Assembly (NCBI RefSeq): GCF_017313265.1 | Contig: NZ_JAFLQZ010000003.1 | Span: forward strand, 434,001-498,000 | DNA from: Hymenobacter telluris | GTDB lineage: Bacteria; Bacteroidota; Bacteroidia; Cytophagales; Hymenobacteraceae | Direction: 5' to 3' | Length of the DNA: 64,000 nt | Shown here: positions 7,653 to 17,087 of the stretch, piece by piece | Layout: every line of letters begins with the position of its first letter | Position numbering within the stretch: position 1 is the stretch's first letter | Translations under genes and position numbers: made by a program | The notes under the pieces: model-generated | What the model saw: only the letters and a program-made list of their open reading frames with translations | Database searches by the model: none | What the model was told of the DNA's origin: nothing

Positions 7653-8975
7653 ATGAAACACTCGCTACTCTTTCTCACACTGCTACTTCTGCTATGGGTC
7701 CGGCCAAGCCAGGCCCAACAGTCAGCGCTGTACTTCCCCCCTCTTGCTCCGGCGGCTACCTGGACCAGCGTTACGCCGCAAAGCTTGGGCTGGTGCCAGC
7801 CGCAGCTCGATTCGCTGTTGAATTTCCTGGGCCGGAAGCGCACCAAATCGTTTATTGTGCTGCACAATGGCCGTTTGGTGGTGGAACGCTACTACGGCAC
7901 CTACACGCAGGACTCGGTGTGGTATTGGGCCTCAGCAAGCAAGTCACTCACGGCTACGCTGGTGGGCATTGCGCAGCAGGAGGGCCTGCTCCAACTGTCG
8001 GACAGCACCTCGCGCACCCTCGGGCGGGGTTGGACCTCGGCGCCAGCGGCCAAGGAGAAGCTGATTACCGTGCGCCACCAACTCACCATGACCACCGGCC
8101 TCGACGACACGCCCCCCACACCCTGCGACAACGAAAGTACTACCGCCAGTTGCCTGCTTTACCGCACCGACGCCGGTACCCGCTGGGCCTACCACACCGG
8201 CCCCTATCGGTTGTTGCAAAACGTAGTAGCCAATGCCAGTGGCCTGACCTTCAACCAGTACACCAACCAGCGGCTGGCCTCGCGGATTGGCATGAATGGG
8301 CTGTGGGTACAGGGCATCTACTACAGCCGGGCCCGCGAAATGGCCCGGTTCGGGTTGCTGACGCTGGCCCGCGGCACTTGGAACGGTACTGCCATCCTGC
8401 GCGACACCGCCTACTTCCGCCAGATGACCACGCCTTCCCAAACCCTGAACCGCAGCTACGGCTATTTGTGGTGGCTGAACGGACAGACATCCTACAAGCT
8501 ACCTGGTCCGCAGCAAATCACCTTTCCCGGCCCCATCATTCCCACTGCTCCCGCCGACCTTATTGCCGCGCTCGGCAAAAACGACCAGAAAATTTATGTG
8601 GTGCCCAGCCTGGGGTTGGTGGTGGTCCGCCAGGGCAAGGAAGCCGGTGACGTGGGCTTGGCCTTAACCTCTTTCGATACCGACCTATGGCGCTACCTGA
8701 TGGCCGCTATTCAGTGCCGGCCGCTGGCCACTCACGCAAAAGCGGCTTTGAAAGCTCCGCTGGTTTACCCCAACCCCGCCACTACCACCGCTACCCTGGC
8801 GCCGGTTGCTGGCACTCGCACGCTACGCTTGCTTGATGCCACTGGCCAGGTCGTGTACCAGCAGGCTGTTGCCACTCAGCTATCCGTAGCGGGCTTACCC
8901 ACTGGGGTTTACCTGTGCCAATGGGTATCGGCAGAAGGTGGCGTATTGGCTTCACGCCGCCTGCTGAAGCAGTAG
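7653..8975 (+). CDS. Secreted beta-lactamase-family hydrolase with T9SS sorting domain
   Basis: Exported serine hydrolase of 440 residues. The signal peptide covers residues 1-21 (ends PSQAQ). The catalytic SxxK motif is SASK (Ser94, Lys97). After residue about 370 the protein ends with a type A C-terminal sorting domain of the type IX secretion system: YPNP at 372-375, a beta-strand pair (LRLLDATGQVVYQ) and a GVYLCQW closing strand. It should cross the outer membrane by T9SS and be anchored or released at the cell surface. The hydrolase domain resembles 6-aminohexanoate-dimer hydrolase/esterase relatives. The substrate is unknown. It is transcribed alone and is closed by a strong terminator. 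Confidence 0.88.
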   Translation: MKHSLLFLTLLLLLWVRPSQAQQSALYFPPLAPAATWTSVTPQSLGWCQPQLDSLLNFLGRKRTKSFIVLHNGRLVVERYYGTYTQDSVWYWASASKSLTATLVGIAQQEGLLQLSDSTSRTLGRGWTSAPAAKEKLITVRHQLTMTTGLDDTPPTPCDNESTTASCLLYRTDAGTRWAYHTGPYRLLQNVVANASGLTFNQYTNQRLASRIGMNGLWVQGIYYSRAREMARFGLLTLARGTWNGTAILRDTAYFRQMTTPSQTLNRSYGYLWWLNGQTSYKLPGPQQITFPGPIIPTAPADLIAALGKNDQKIYVVPSLGLVVVRQGKEAGDVGLALTSFDTDLWRYLMAAIQCRPLATHAKAALKAPLVYPNPATTTATLAPVAGTRTLRLLDATGQVVYQQAVATQLSVAGLPTGVYLCQWVSAEGGVLASRRLLKQ

Positions 8976-9004
8976 CCAGGTTCATTCGGGTGCATTACAG
9001 ACCC

Positions 9005-9041
9005 AAAAAAGCCGCTGGAATAATTCCAGCGGCTTTTTTTT
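9005..9041. terminator. Bidirectional intrinsic terminator
   Basis: Ten-bp perfect stem (GCCGCTGGAA with its complement), three-base loop, six As before and eight Ts after. It serves the two convergent genes on either side. Confidence 0.95.
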
Positions 9042-9057
9042 GGATAGGCCGGGCGGC

Positions 9058-11235
9058 TTAGCGGGCGCCGGGCGGGCAGTTTTCTTTCAGGAACTTGGTG
9101 TAGGTGGCGGCCAGGTGGCGGCTGGTTCCTTCGCCTTCCGAAATGCTGTGGCTGCGGTTGGGGTAGGCCATCAGCTGGAAGGTTTTATTGTGCTTCACCA
9201 GCTCGTTGATCATCTGCTCGGCGTTGTTGTAATGCACGTTGTCGTCGCCGGTACCGTGCACGAGCAGCAGGTTGCCGCGCAGGTTTTTGGCGTAGTTCAG
9301 CGGCGAGTTTTCCACGAAGTAGTGCTTATCCTCGGGCAGCAGGCCCATGTAGCGCTCCTGGTAGATGTTGTCGTAGTTGAGCTGGTTATCCACGGCGGCA
9401 ATGGAAATACCGGTTTTGTAGATCTGCGGGTACTGCATCAGCAAGCTGAGCGTGCTGGAGCCGCCCCCGCTCCAACCCCACACCGCCACGCGGCTGGTAT
9501 CCACAAACGCGTTTTTCATTACTTCCTTGGCGCCCATAGCCTGGTCGCGGATGTTGAGCTTGCCGATGTTGTGGTAGATGGCCTTGCGGAACTCGCGCCC
9601 GCGCGGCGCCGGGGCGCCCCGGTTTTCCAGCGAAGCGTAGATGTAGCCGTCGTCGGCCATGCTGCCGGTGTAGAGGCGGTTGAAGCCGGTACCGAACCGG
9701 TCCGTCACGGTCTGGCTGGCAGGCTCTCCGTACACGTAGAACACGATGGGGTATTTCTTGCTGGGGTCGAAGTTGCTGGGCTTCACCATCCAGCCGTCCA
9801 AGGTCACGCCGTCCACAGTTTTCACCTGGAAGAACTCCACTTTCGGCACCTTCACGCTCTTGGCCCGCGCCGATACTTCGCCGCCGCTCAGGCGCTTGTG
9901 CGCCGGCAACGACACCACATCGGAAACCGGGTAGGTGGCGCTGTTCGAGAAGTTGTGCAGGGCCAGCTTGCCGTTCGGCGAAATATCGTAGCTGTTGCTG
10001 CCAGCTAAGTCCTGGGGCGTAACCCGCTCGGCTTTGCCGCCTTTCAGGGCCACTTTGTAGAGGTAGGTCTGGGTGGCGTTTTCGGGCGAGGCCGTGAAAT
10101 AAATCAGGCCGTTTTTCTCGTCCACGAGCTGCATGCTAATCACGTCGTAGTTGCCTTTGGTGAGCAGCTTCTGCTGGCCGTTGCGGCCGACGGTGTAGAT
10201 GTGGCGCCAGCCGTCTTTCTCGCTCAGCCAGATAAAGCTCTTGCCGCCGTCAATCCAGTCCCAGCCGATGGCTTCGGCTTTGGCGTCAATCCAGGCCTTG
10301 TCGATTTCGGTGTAAATCGGCTTTACGGCGCCGGTGCTGGCCGTGCACAGCAGCAGCTTGCTTTCGTTTTGGCGGCGGTTGAGCTGCTGAATAATCAGCT
10401 CGGTGGAGTTGGCGGCCCATTCCATGCGCGGAATGTAGTTCTGCACGGCGTCGCCGGGTACGTTCATCCAAGTGGTAGCGCCGCCCTGGGCCGGCACCAC
10501 ACCCACGCGGCAGCGGCTCGGGTCTTCGCCCACTACGGGGTATTCCACCGGAACAGTGAAGGGGTAGAGCTGGTCCGTGGTATTGAGCATCAGGTAGTTT
10601 TTGGTTTTGGCGGCGTCGAGCTGCCAGTAGGCAATGCTCTGCCCGTTCGGCGACCAGCGGAACCCGTCGCGGCAGTCCAGCTCTTCCTCGTACACCCAAT
10701 CGAAGGTGCCGTTGATCAGCGACACGGTACCATCCGAAGTCAGCGGCTTGATGGCCGACGAGGCCAGGTCTTCCACGTAGATGTTGTGCTCACTCACGTA
10801 GGCCACGCGGCTGCCGTCGGGCGAGAACTTGGCAAACATCAACGACGACTCCGGCCGGCCTTTGCCGAGTTGCTTTAGGGTGTTGGCTTTCAGGTCGGCC
10901 ACCCAATAGTCGCCGCGGGTGTCGTAGCGCCACACTTTCTTGGTATTGGTATGGATGAGCACTTTGCTGCCGTCGTCGGAAAACGCAAACCGCCGCACGT
11001 CGATGGGTGCTTGCTGGCCTTGGGGTGTGAGCAGGGCCTTGCTTACCAGCACGGTACGCTTGCTGTTGTCGCGGGCATCGAGCTGCACAATTTCGCCGCT
11101 GTCGGCGTCCATGTAGCCGTAGCCGTCTTTGGTCCATTGCGTGCCGGGGCCGAACTGCGCCTGAGTTTGCGCCACGAACAGCACCTGGAAAAGCAGAATC
11201 ACTGCGGCGAGTGGCCGCGTGCACATTCTAAGCAT
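9058..11235 (-). CDS. Dipeptidyl peptidase IV-type S9B serine peptidase
   Basis: Periplasmic or outer-membrane-associated peptidase of 725 residues that removes Xaa-Pro dipeptides. A hydrophobic signal peptide ends in AQTQAQ. An eight-bladed propeller-like DPPIV N-terminal region spans about 90-500, with the Glu pair DWVYEEELD that binds the substrate amino terminus in DPP IV. The catalytic domain has Ser589 in GWSGGG, Asp664 in HGTGDDNVH and His696 in NRSHS, with spacing like the human enzyme. I chose the ATG at 11235 because the in-frame extension to 11400 is not signal-peptide-like; an ATG three codons further in is also possible. Such enzymes help Bacteroidota use proline-rich peptides. 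Confidence 0.93.
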   Translation of the reverse strand: MLRMCTRPLAAVILLFQVLFVAQTQAQFGPGTQWTKDGYGYMDADSGEIVQLDARDNSKRTVLVSKALLTPQGQQAPIDVRRFAFSDDGSKVLIHTNTKKVWRYDTRGDYWVADLKANTLKQLGKGRPESSLMFAKFSPDGSRVAYVSEHNIYVEDLASSAIKPLTSDGTVSLINGTFDWVYEEELDCRDGFRWSPNGQSIAYWQLDAAKTKNYLMLNTTDQLYPFTVPVEYPVVGEDPSRCRVGVVPAQGGATTWMNVPGDAVQNYIPRMEWAANSTELIIQQLNRRQNESKLLLCTASTGAVKPIYTEIDKAWIDAKAEAIGWDWIDGGKSFIWLSEKDGWRHIYTVGRNGQQKLLTKGNYDVISMQLVDEKNGLIYFTASPENATQTYLYKVALKGGKAERVTPQDLAGSNSYDISPNGKLALHNFSNSATYPVSDVVSLPAHKRLSGGEVSARAKSVKVPKVEFFQVKTVDGVTLDGWMVKPSNFDPSKKYPIVFYVYGEPASQTVTDRFGTGFNRLYTGSMADDGYIYASLENRGAPAPRGREFRKAIYHNIGKLNIRDQAMGAKEVMKNAFVDTSRVAVWGWSGGGSSTLSLLMQYPQIYKTGISIAAVDNQLNYDNIYQERYMGLLPEDKHYFVENSPLNYAKNLRGNLLLVHGTGDDNVHYNNAEQMINELVKHNKTFQLMAYPNRSHSISEGEGTSRHLAATYTKFLKENCPPGAR

Positions 11236-11449
11236 GTGGGAATGGTTAAGCAGTTGAAAAGTGAGGGTGAAATTACGGAATGCGGCGGGGTGTTGCTTGT
11301 CGAGGTTGCGGCCAGCGAAACAGGCTCCCAAAGGTTGGCTGACCGGTTGGCGGTGCTGTTCTGTTTCTAAGACCCTTCTCTCCGGCTTTCGTTGCATCAA
11401 GCTGCTCTCCTATTCAGCTAGGGTGTGGACACCAAAGTATTTGTAATCA

Positions 11450-11559
11450 AAACAAGAGCGTCATGCAGCACGCAGTGCAGCAGCGCGCATGGTAATGTTG
11501 CACCGGTAATTCTGACTTCAGCACGCGAGATGCTGCGCGCTACATGACGTTCTTCTGTT
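11450..11559. repeat. Imperfect inverted repeat (GCGTCATG...GCGCGC)
   Basis: Left arm about 11450-11473 and right arm about 11532-11559 pair imperfectly (AAGAGCGTCATGCAGC with its counterpart around ATGACGTTCTTCTG). The arms contain GTAGCGCGC-like strings that resemble the TGTAGCGCGAA family seen at 12403, 13984 and 18166. It lies in a 446-base gene-free stretch (11236-11681). Confidence 0.7.
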
Positions 11560-11642
11560 CTTTTATTTACTGTCCACACACCTAGCTCTATATAGATATT
11601 TATGAACTTTAAATTTTAAACTGATGTATGTACATATATTCC

Positions 11643-11650
11643 TACCTTTG
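11643..11650 (+). promoter_or_regulatory. -7 promoter box TACCTTTG
   Basis: Exact match to the Bacteroidota -7 consensus TAnnTTTG, preceded by a very AT-rich stretch. Transcription would begin near 11655-11660. This makes the ATG at 11682, not an upstream in-frame ATG at 11628, the start of the pirin gene. Confidence 0.7.
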
Positions 11651-11681
11651 GCAGGAAATCTCACTTGGAATTTCGCTACTT

Positions 11682-12395
11682 ATGCAAACGCTCCTTCATA
11701 CCGCCAACACGCGCGGCCACGCCAACCACGGTTGGCTGAATTCTTACCACAGCTTCAGCTTCGCGGGCTACAACAACCCGCAGCGCATGCACTTCGGGGC
11801 GTTGCGCGTGCTCAACGACGACACCGTAGCCGGCGGCATGGGCTTCGGCACCCACTCGCACGACAACATGGAAATCATCAGCATTCCGCTCTCGGGCACG
11901 CTGGAGCACAAGGACAGCGCCGGCAACCACGGCATTATCCAAAGCGGCGACGTGCAGGTAATGAGTGCCGGCACCGGCATTGCGCACAGCGAGAAAAACC
12001 ACAGCCGCAGCGAGGAAGTGAAATTTTTGCAGATCTGGCTGTTCCCCAACCAGCGTAACGTGCCTTCGCGCTACGACCAGCAAACGTTCCGGGCCGAAGA
12101 CCGCCACAACCAGTTCCAGCAGGTTCTGTCGCCCAACCCCGACGATGCCGGTGTTTGGATTCATCAGGATGCGTGGTTTCACCTGGCCGATTTCGATGCG
12201 GGCTTTGCAACTGAGTATCAACTGAAGCGCCCCGGCAACGGCGTGTACGTATTCGTGCTGGAAGGCGACGCCACGGTGGCCGGCCAACCCCTGCACCGCC
12301 GCGACGGTTTCGGCGTATGGGACACCAATTCGCTTGCCATCCAAGCCGACAGCAACACGCGCCTGCTGCTGATGGAAGTACCCATGAAGTTCTAA
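11682..12395 (+). CDS. Pirin family protein (bicupin, first copy)
   Basis: Cytosolic bicupin of 237 residues. The metal site of the N-terminal cupin is complete: His58 and His60 in FGTHSHDNMEI, His102 and Glu104 in GIAHSEKNH. Bacterial relatives (YhhW type) act as quercetin dioxygenases or redox-sensing regulators; the actual role here is not decidable. The start follows the promoter box at 11643. It is followed by a palindromic repeat, a nitroreductase and a second pirin, all in the same direction. The grouping suggests handling of aromatic or quinone stress, but the repeat between genes may separate the transcripts. Confidence 0.92.
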   Translation: MQTLLHTANTRGHANHGWLNSYHSFSFAGYNNPQRMHFGALRVLNDDTVAGGMGFGTHSHDNMEIISIPLSGTLEHKDSAGNHGIIQSGDVQVMSAGTGIAHSEKNHSRSEEVKFLQIWLFPNQRNVPSRYDQQTFRAEDRHNQFQQVLSPNPDDAGVWIHQDAWFHLADFDAGFATEYQLKRPGNGVYVFVLEGDATVAGQPLHRRDGFGVWDTNSLAIQADSNTRLLLMEVPMKF

Positions 12396-12402
12396 GCCCA
12401 AT

Positions 12403-12522
12403 CCACTGTAGCGCGAAAATCTGTTTCGCAACGAGCAACGCGAGTATCCAGCGTCAGCTGACGTTGCAGGCGCGTGGGAACTCGCTCTGCTCGTCGCGAA
12501 ACAGATTTTCGCGCTACAGTGG
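12403..12522. repeat. Long inverted repeat of the TGTAGCGCGAA family
   Basis: Arms 12403-12444 and 12481-12522 are 42 bases each with about three mismatches, both opening CCACTGTAGCGCGAA at their outer ends. The central loop contains its own palindrome CGTCAGCTGACG. The outer end matches the repeats at 13984 and 18166. Confidence 0.95.
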
Positions 12523-12568
12523 CCTAAGTTTCAACAATCAACTATCCGCAAATAACAATTAACAAATC

Positions 12569-13141
12569 ATGCGTCACGCCCTCACCACTTACCCCGTTCT
12601 CGAAGCTATCCGCAAACGGTGGAGCCCCCGGTCTTTTGCCAGCACTCCGGTTGCGCCCGACACGCTGAACCAGGTATTTGAGGCCGCCTCCTGGGCAGCC
12701 AGCGCCATGAACCTCCAGCCCTGGCGCTACCTCTACGCCCACCACTCCGACCAGGAGAACTTCCAGAAGCTGCTGAGCTGCCTGCTGCCCGGCAACCAGC
12801 CCTGGGCCAAAAACGCCCCCGTGCTGATTCTGGCGCTAGCCAAAACCCTGAACGACGACGGCACGCCCAACGGCGCCGCCATCCACGACCTGGGCCTGGC
12901 CAACGGCAACCTCTCGCTGGAAGCTACTGCCCTGGACCTATACACGCACTTCATGGGCGGTTTCGACCGGGAAAAGGCCAAGCAGGTATTTGAGCTGCCC
13001 GACGGTTTGCAGCCCGTGGTGATGATTGCGCTGGGCTACCTCGGTGGGGCCGAGCAGCTGGAAGAGCCGTTCCTGAGCCGCGAGAAAGCGCCCCGCCAGC
13101 GCAAGCCCCTCAGCGAAATTGCCTTCGAGGGCAAACTATAG
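12569..13141 (+). CDS. Nitroreductase family FMN oxidoreductase
   Basis: Flavoprotein of 190 residues. The N-terminal FMN phosphate-binding motif RWSPRSF lies at about 17-23. It is followed by the helix containing EAASWAASAMNLQPWRYL, where the NLQPW element contacts the flavin, and later ALGYLGGAEQL, typical of the C-terminal flavin-binding region. Members use NAD(P)H to reduce nitroaromatics, quinones or enones in the cytosol. It lies between two pirin genes in the same direction. The leader between the upstream repeat and the ATG is AT-rich. Confidence 0.93.
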   Translation: MRHALTTYPVLEAIRKRWSPRSFASTPVAPDTLNQVFEAASWAASAMNLQPWRYLYAHHSDQENFQKLLSCLLPGNQPWAKNAPVLILALAKTLNDDGTPNGAAIHDLGLANGNLSLEATALDLYTHFMGGFDREKAKQVFELPDGLQPVVMIALGYLGGAEQLEEPFLSREKAPRQRKPLSEIAFEGKL

Positions 13142-13213
13142 CTGGCCGCCGCCCGAAGCGTAGACTTTGGGCGGCGGCCTTCGTTTCTTTCTCACCATTC
13201 CTCAGACCTTCCA

Positions 13214-13924
13214 ATGCCACACACCATCATCAAAGCCGCCGACCGGGGCATAAAGGACATCGGCTGGCTGCAAAGCAATTTCTCGCTCAGTTTCGGGCCG
13301 TATGCAAACCCCGTGCGGAGCGGCTTTGGCTTGCTGCGCGTGTTCAACGACGACTTTGTAAAGCCCGGCAACGGGTTCGGGCTGCACGCTCACGCCAACA
13401 TGGAAATCATATCGGTGATGCTAGCCGGCCGCATGAACCACATCGACTCGCTGGGCTACAAGGAAGAAGTTTCCACTGACTGGGTGCAGATTATGAGTGC
13501 GGGCAGCGGCCTGCGCCACGAAGAGCACAACATCGGCGACGACGAGGTGAACTTCCTGCAAATCTGGGTGGAGCCGAAGCTGCAAAACGTAACGCCCCGC
13601 TACCAGCGCCGCCATTTCCCGGCCGAGAAGCGCCGCAACCAGCTCACCACCATTGTCAGCAATGAGGAAGGCACCACGCATTGCTGGATCAACCAGAACG
13701 CCAAACTTTCGCTCGGCTTCTACGATGCCGGCCAGACCCTGACCTACACCTTGAACCCACTCAACAAAGGCGTATTCATCTTCGTGATGGAAGGCGCCTT
13801 GGGCGTGAATGGCGAGGCAGTAGCTCAGCGCGAAAGTATTGGTCTGTGGGAAACGGCTTCGGTGGAAATAAGCTGCTCCACCAAAAGCAAATTCATTGTA
13901 ATTGAAGCGCCCATCAACCATTAA
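13214..13924 (+). CDS. Pirin family protein (bicupin, second copy)
   Basis: Bicupin of 236 residues, a diverged paralogue of the protein at 11682. The metal ligands fall at the same residue numbers: His58 and His60 in GLHAHANMEI, His102 and Glu104 in LRHEEHN. The C-terminal cupin (FIFVMEGALGVNGE) lacks an obvious histidine pair, as in other pirins. It begins 72 bases after the nitroreductase stop without a terminator between, so the two are probably co-transcribed. A tandem arrangement of two pirins around a flavin reductase supports a linked role, perhaps in detoxifying phenolic or quinone compounds; that is inference only. Confidence 0.92.
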   Translation: MPHTIIKAADRGIKDIGWLQSNFSLSFGPYANPVRSGFGLLRVFNDDFVKPGNGFGLHAHANMEIISVMLAGRMNHIDSLGYKEEVSTDWVQIMSAGSGLRHEEHNIGDDEVNFLQIWVEPKLQNVTPRYQRRHFPAEKRRNQLTTIVSNEEGTTHCWINQNAKLSLGFYDAGQTLTYTLNPLNKGVFIFVMEGALGVNGEAVAQRESIGLWETASVEISCSTKSKFIVIEAPINH

Positions 13925-13983
13925 TTGCGACGACCACTAGCAGAAACCATCGGTTTTTGCATTACCGGTTAACAAGCTGATTG

Positions 13984-14029
13984 AAATGCACTGTAGCGCG
14001 AAGGCTAGGCTTCGCGCTACAGTGCATTT
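13984..14029. repeat. Perfect short hairpin of the TGTAGCGCGAA family
   Basis: Perfect 20-bp stem (13984-14003 with 14010-14029) and a six-base loop. The stem contains CACTGTAGCGCGAAG, the same core as at 12403 and 18166. It ends in four Ts and may double as a terminator for the second pirin. Confidence 0.95.
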
Positions 14030-14124
14030 TGCATTTATTTCACCCCTAAGCAGGCATCTACAGTAACTACAGCTCGAAAATTATCCCGACCTTAGCCGCC
14101 TTAATTATTGGATTTATTCGCTGT

Positions 14125-16578
14125 ATGAAACAACGTCTTCTTTTATTAGCATTCAGTACAATTAGTGTTGCCGGTTGGGCGCAGGACTTGCCGTACCAGA
14201 TGCCCCCGAAGGCCATTGCCACCTTGGCGGAAACGCCGCCAACCCCGCGTGTCAGCATCTCGCCCAACGGCAACTGGATGCTGATGCTGAACGTGCAGGA
14301 TATGCCTACCATTGCCGAGTTGTCGCAGCCGGAGCTGCGGCTGGCAGGGTTGCGCATCAACCCGCGCACCAACGGCCCGAGCCGGGTCAGCTACGCAACC
14401 GCGCTACGCCTCAAGCGCCTGCCCGACGGCAAAGAACTGCTGGTGCAGGGCCTGCCTACCAACGCCCGCATCAGCGAAGTGAACTGGTCGCCGGACAACA
14501 CCAAAATTGCCCTCACCCATACCACCAACAGCCACGTGGAACTGTGGCTGGTAGACGTGGCGGCGGCTTCGGCCCGGCTGGTGCCCAACCTGTTTCTGAA
14601 CGGCGTATTTGGCTCGTCGTACGAGTGGGTGTCGGATAGTAAAACGCTGCTGGCGCGCGCCATTGTGGGCGGGCGCGGCGAGGCTCCGGCCGCTACGGCC
14701 ACCCCCACGGGCCCTACCATTCAGGAAAACAACGGCCGCGCCGCCGCGGCCCGCACCTATCAGGATTTGCTGAAAAGCCCCGCCGATGAGCGGCTATTCA
14801 ACTACTACGCGCAGGCCCAGGTGGTGAAAGTAGGCACCGATGGCCGCATGCAGCCGCTGGGCTCACCGGGCATCATTCAGCAGGCTGTGCCGTCGCCGGA
14901 TGGGCGCTTTGCCCTCATCAAAACCCACCACCGGCCGTTTTCTTACACCCTGCCGGTGAGCAGCTTTCCGATGCGGGTGGAAGTGCTGAGCATGGAAGGC
15001 TTGGTGGTGAAAGAGTTGGCTGAAATTCCGTTGGCCGACAACGTGCCTACCAGCTTTGATGCCGTACCCACTGGCCAGCGCGGCCACAACTGGCGCGAAG
15101 ATGCCCCGGCTACCGTGTACTGGGTGGAAGCCCAGGACGGCGGCAACCCCAAAACCACCGCCCCCATCCGCGACAAAGTATTCACCTTACCCGCCCCGTT
15201 CGAGGACACGCCGCAGGAACTGGCCGCCTTGCCGATGCGCTACGCCGGTATCTACTGGGGCACCGACAAGCTGGCTGTGGTGCAGGGGTACCGCTGGGCA
15301 GACCGCCACGAAACCACCTGGACCCTGGACCCCAGCGCCAAGAACTCCCTGACGGTGCTTTTCGATAGGTCGTCGCAGGACAGCTACACCAACCCCGGCA
15401 CGCCCTACGTGAAGCGCAACGCGCTGGGCCGCCCGGTGCTGGCCACAGATGCCAAAAGCAGCGTAGTGTATCTGTTTGGGGCGGGGGCCTCGGCGGAAGG
15501 CGACCGGCCATTTGTGGACGAGCTGGATGTGCACACCAAAAAAAGCACCCGCTGGTGGCGCTCCGAAGCGCCGTATTACGAGTTGCCCATAGCCCTGCTC
15601 GATGCCAACAAGCACCTGCTCGTAACCCGCCGCGAATCGGTGACGGAAGCCCCGAACTACTTCCTGCGCAACGCCACCAACGCCCGCCTCACGCCGCTCA
15701 CCAAGTTTGCCAACCCCTACGCCAGCCTGGGCGGCCTGAAGAAGCAGGTGCTCAAGTACAAGCGCGCCGACGGCGTGGAGTTGACGGCCAACCTGTATCT
15801 GCCGCCCACTTACAAGAAAGAAGACGGCTCGCTGCCCACGCTGCTGGAAGCGTATCCGGTGGAGTTCAAAGACAAGAAAGACGCCAGCCAGGTGAAAGGC
15901 TCGCCCTACACGTTCACGCGCCTTAGCTGGGGCACGCCCGTGTATTGGGTAACGCAGGGTTACGCCGTGCTGCAAGGCACCAGCATTCCGATTGTGGGCG
16001 AGGGCAGCAAAGAACCCAACGACACCTACACCGAGCAGCTGGTAGCTTCGGCCAAAGCCGCCATCGACGAAGGGCAGCGCCTGGGCGTGGTGGACCCCAG
16101 CCGCGTGGCGGTAATGGGCCACAGCTACGGTGCCTTCATGACGGCCAATTTGCTGGCCCATTCCAACCTGTTCCGGGCTGGTATTGCGCGTAGCGGGGCC
16201 TACAACCGTACCCTCACGCCGTTTGGCTTCCAGGGCGAGGAGCGCACGTACTGGCAGGCGCCGGAGGTGTACAACGCCATGTCGCCGTTCAATTTCGCCG
16301 ACAAAATCAAGACCCCCATTCTGCTCATTCACGGCGAGGCCGACAATAACTCCGGCACCTTTCCCATCCAGAGTGAGCGGTTCTACAACGCCCTGAAAGG
16401 CCACGGCGCCACGGTGCGCTACGTGGTGCTGCCCGCCGAAAGCCACGGCTACACCGCTCGCGAATCCATCATGCACATGCTCTGGGAAATGAACACCTGG
16501 CTGGATAAGCACGTGAAGAACCCGGCGGTGGTGGGTGCCACGTCAACGGCAGCCGAGGGTCAGGCGGCCGTGAAGTAA
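14125..16578 (+). CDS. S9 family peptidase (prolyl oligopeptidase fold, glutamyl-endopeptidase-like)
   Basis: Exported peptidase of 817 residues with a signal peptide at about 1-19 (ends GWAQ). A propeller domain occupies residues 50-560 and the alpha/beta hydrolase domain the rest. The catalytic triad is Ser667 in GHSYG, Asp740 in HGEADNNSGTFP and His774 in ESHGY. The DNNSGTFP context and long N-terminal propeller match the branch that includes plant chloroplast glutamyl endopeptidase rather than DPP IV. It is probably periplasmic and involved in peptide breakdown together with the S9B enzyme at 9058. It is a single gene with its own terminator. Confidence 0.9.
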   Translation: MKQRLLLLAFSTISVAGWAQDLPYQMPPKAIATLAETPPTPRVSISPNGNWMLMLNVQDMPTIAELSQPELRLAGLRINPRTNGPSRVSYATALRLKRLPDGKELLVQGLPTNARISEVNWSPDNTKIALTHTTNSHVELWLVDVAAASARLVPNLFLNGVFGSSYEWVSDSKTLLARAIVGGRGEAPAATATPTGPTIQENNGRAAAARTYQDLLKSPADERLFNYYAQAQVVKVGTDGRMQPLGSPGIIQQAVPSPDGRFALIKTHHRPFSYTLPVSSFPMRVEVLSMEGLVVKELAEIPLADNVPTSFDAVPTGQRGHNWREDAPATVYWVEAQDGGNPKTTAPIRDKVFTLPAPFEDTPQELAALPMRYAGIYWGTDKLAVVQGYRWADRHETTWTLDPSAKNSLTVLFDRSSQDSYTNPGTPYVKRNALGRPVLATDAKSSVVYLFGAGASAEGDRPFVDELDVHTKKSTRWWRSEAPYYELPIALLDANKHLLVTRRESVTEAPNYFLRNATNARLTPLTKFANPYASLGGLKKQVLKYKRADGVELTANLYLPPTYKKEDGSLPTLLEAYPVEFKDKKDASQVKGSPYTFTRLSWGTPVYWVTQGYAVLQGTSIPIVGEGSKEPNDTYTEQLVASAKAAIDEGQRLGVVDPSRVAVMGHSYGAFMTANLLAHSNLFRAGIARSGAYNRTLTPFGFQGEERTYWQAPEVYNAMSPFNFADKIKTPILLIHGEADNNSGTFPIQSERFYNALKGHGATVRYVVLPAESHGYTARESIMHMLWEMNTWLDKHVKNPAVVGATSTAAEGQAAVK

Positions 16579-16598
16579 GGTACTCTAGCTCTTACACG

Positions 16599-16634
16599 TA
16601 ACCCCAAATGCGCTACGTGTCTGGGGTTATTTTT
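16599..16634 (+). terminator. Intrinsic terminator
   Basis: Eight-bp stem TAACCCCA with its complement, 15-base loop, then five Ts, just after the S9 peptidase stop. Confidence 0.7.
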
Positions 16635-16780
16635 AAATTTTTTGGCTGCGTTTTTACTTTGTTTTCAGGCATTTTCCCCGATTTCCACACAATATTCCCT
16701 TCTAAGTACAACCTGATTTTCGGTGTTTGCGTTTTAGGCTATAGTTCAGTTTAAAGTCCTGTACTCTAAAAATAGCCCAC

Positions 16781-17068
16781 ATGAAAACGCTCAAAATATA
16801 TGTCGCCATGTTGTCCGCTGTACTGATGCTTGGCGGTACGGTAGCCGCTCCGGAAGTAGCTGCGCAAACCAAAAAAGGCTGGAGTAAGAAAGCCAAAGGC
16901 GCCGCTATTGGCGGTGGTGCCGGTGTGCTGGGTGGCGCCGTAGTTGGTGGCACCAAAGGTGCCATTATTGGTGGTGCTGCCGGTACGGTAGCGGGTGGTG
17001 CCATCGGCCGCAAGAAAGACAAGAAGAAAGACCGGGCCCGCTACGAGCAGTACACCCGCAAGGACTAG
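16781..17068 (+). CDS. Small exported glycine-zipper protein
   Basis: Protein of 95 residues. A signal peptide is likely at 1-28 (ends EVAAQ). The rest holds a glycine-zipper stretch (repeated GGxxG and AIGGGAG patterns over about 40-75), framed by Lys-rich segments before and after. Glycine-zipper (YMGG/OmpA-like) proteins insert short helices into membranes or assemble in the envelope. The function is unknown. It is monocistronic with a strong terminator behind it. Confidence 0.8.
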   Translation: MKTLKIYVAMLSAVLMLGGTVAAPEVAAQTKKGWSKKAKGAAIGGGAGVLGGAVVGGTKGAIIGGAAGTVAGGAIGRKKDKKKDRARYEQYTRKD

Positions 17069-17087
17069 CCGCCTTAATCTTGTATGC

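Noticed and set aside
9040..10008. Plus-strand open frame of 322 codons
   Set aside because: Antisense to the DPP IV gene; composition (Val, His, Gly) is typical of a shadow frame in GC-rich DNA.
15187..16512. Minus-strand open frame of 441 codons
   Set aside because: Fully antisense to the S9 peptidase at 14125, whose catalytic triad is intact.
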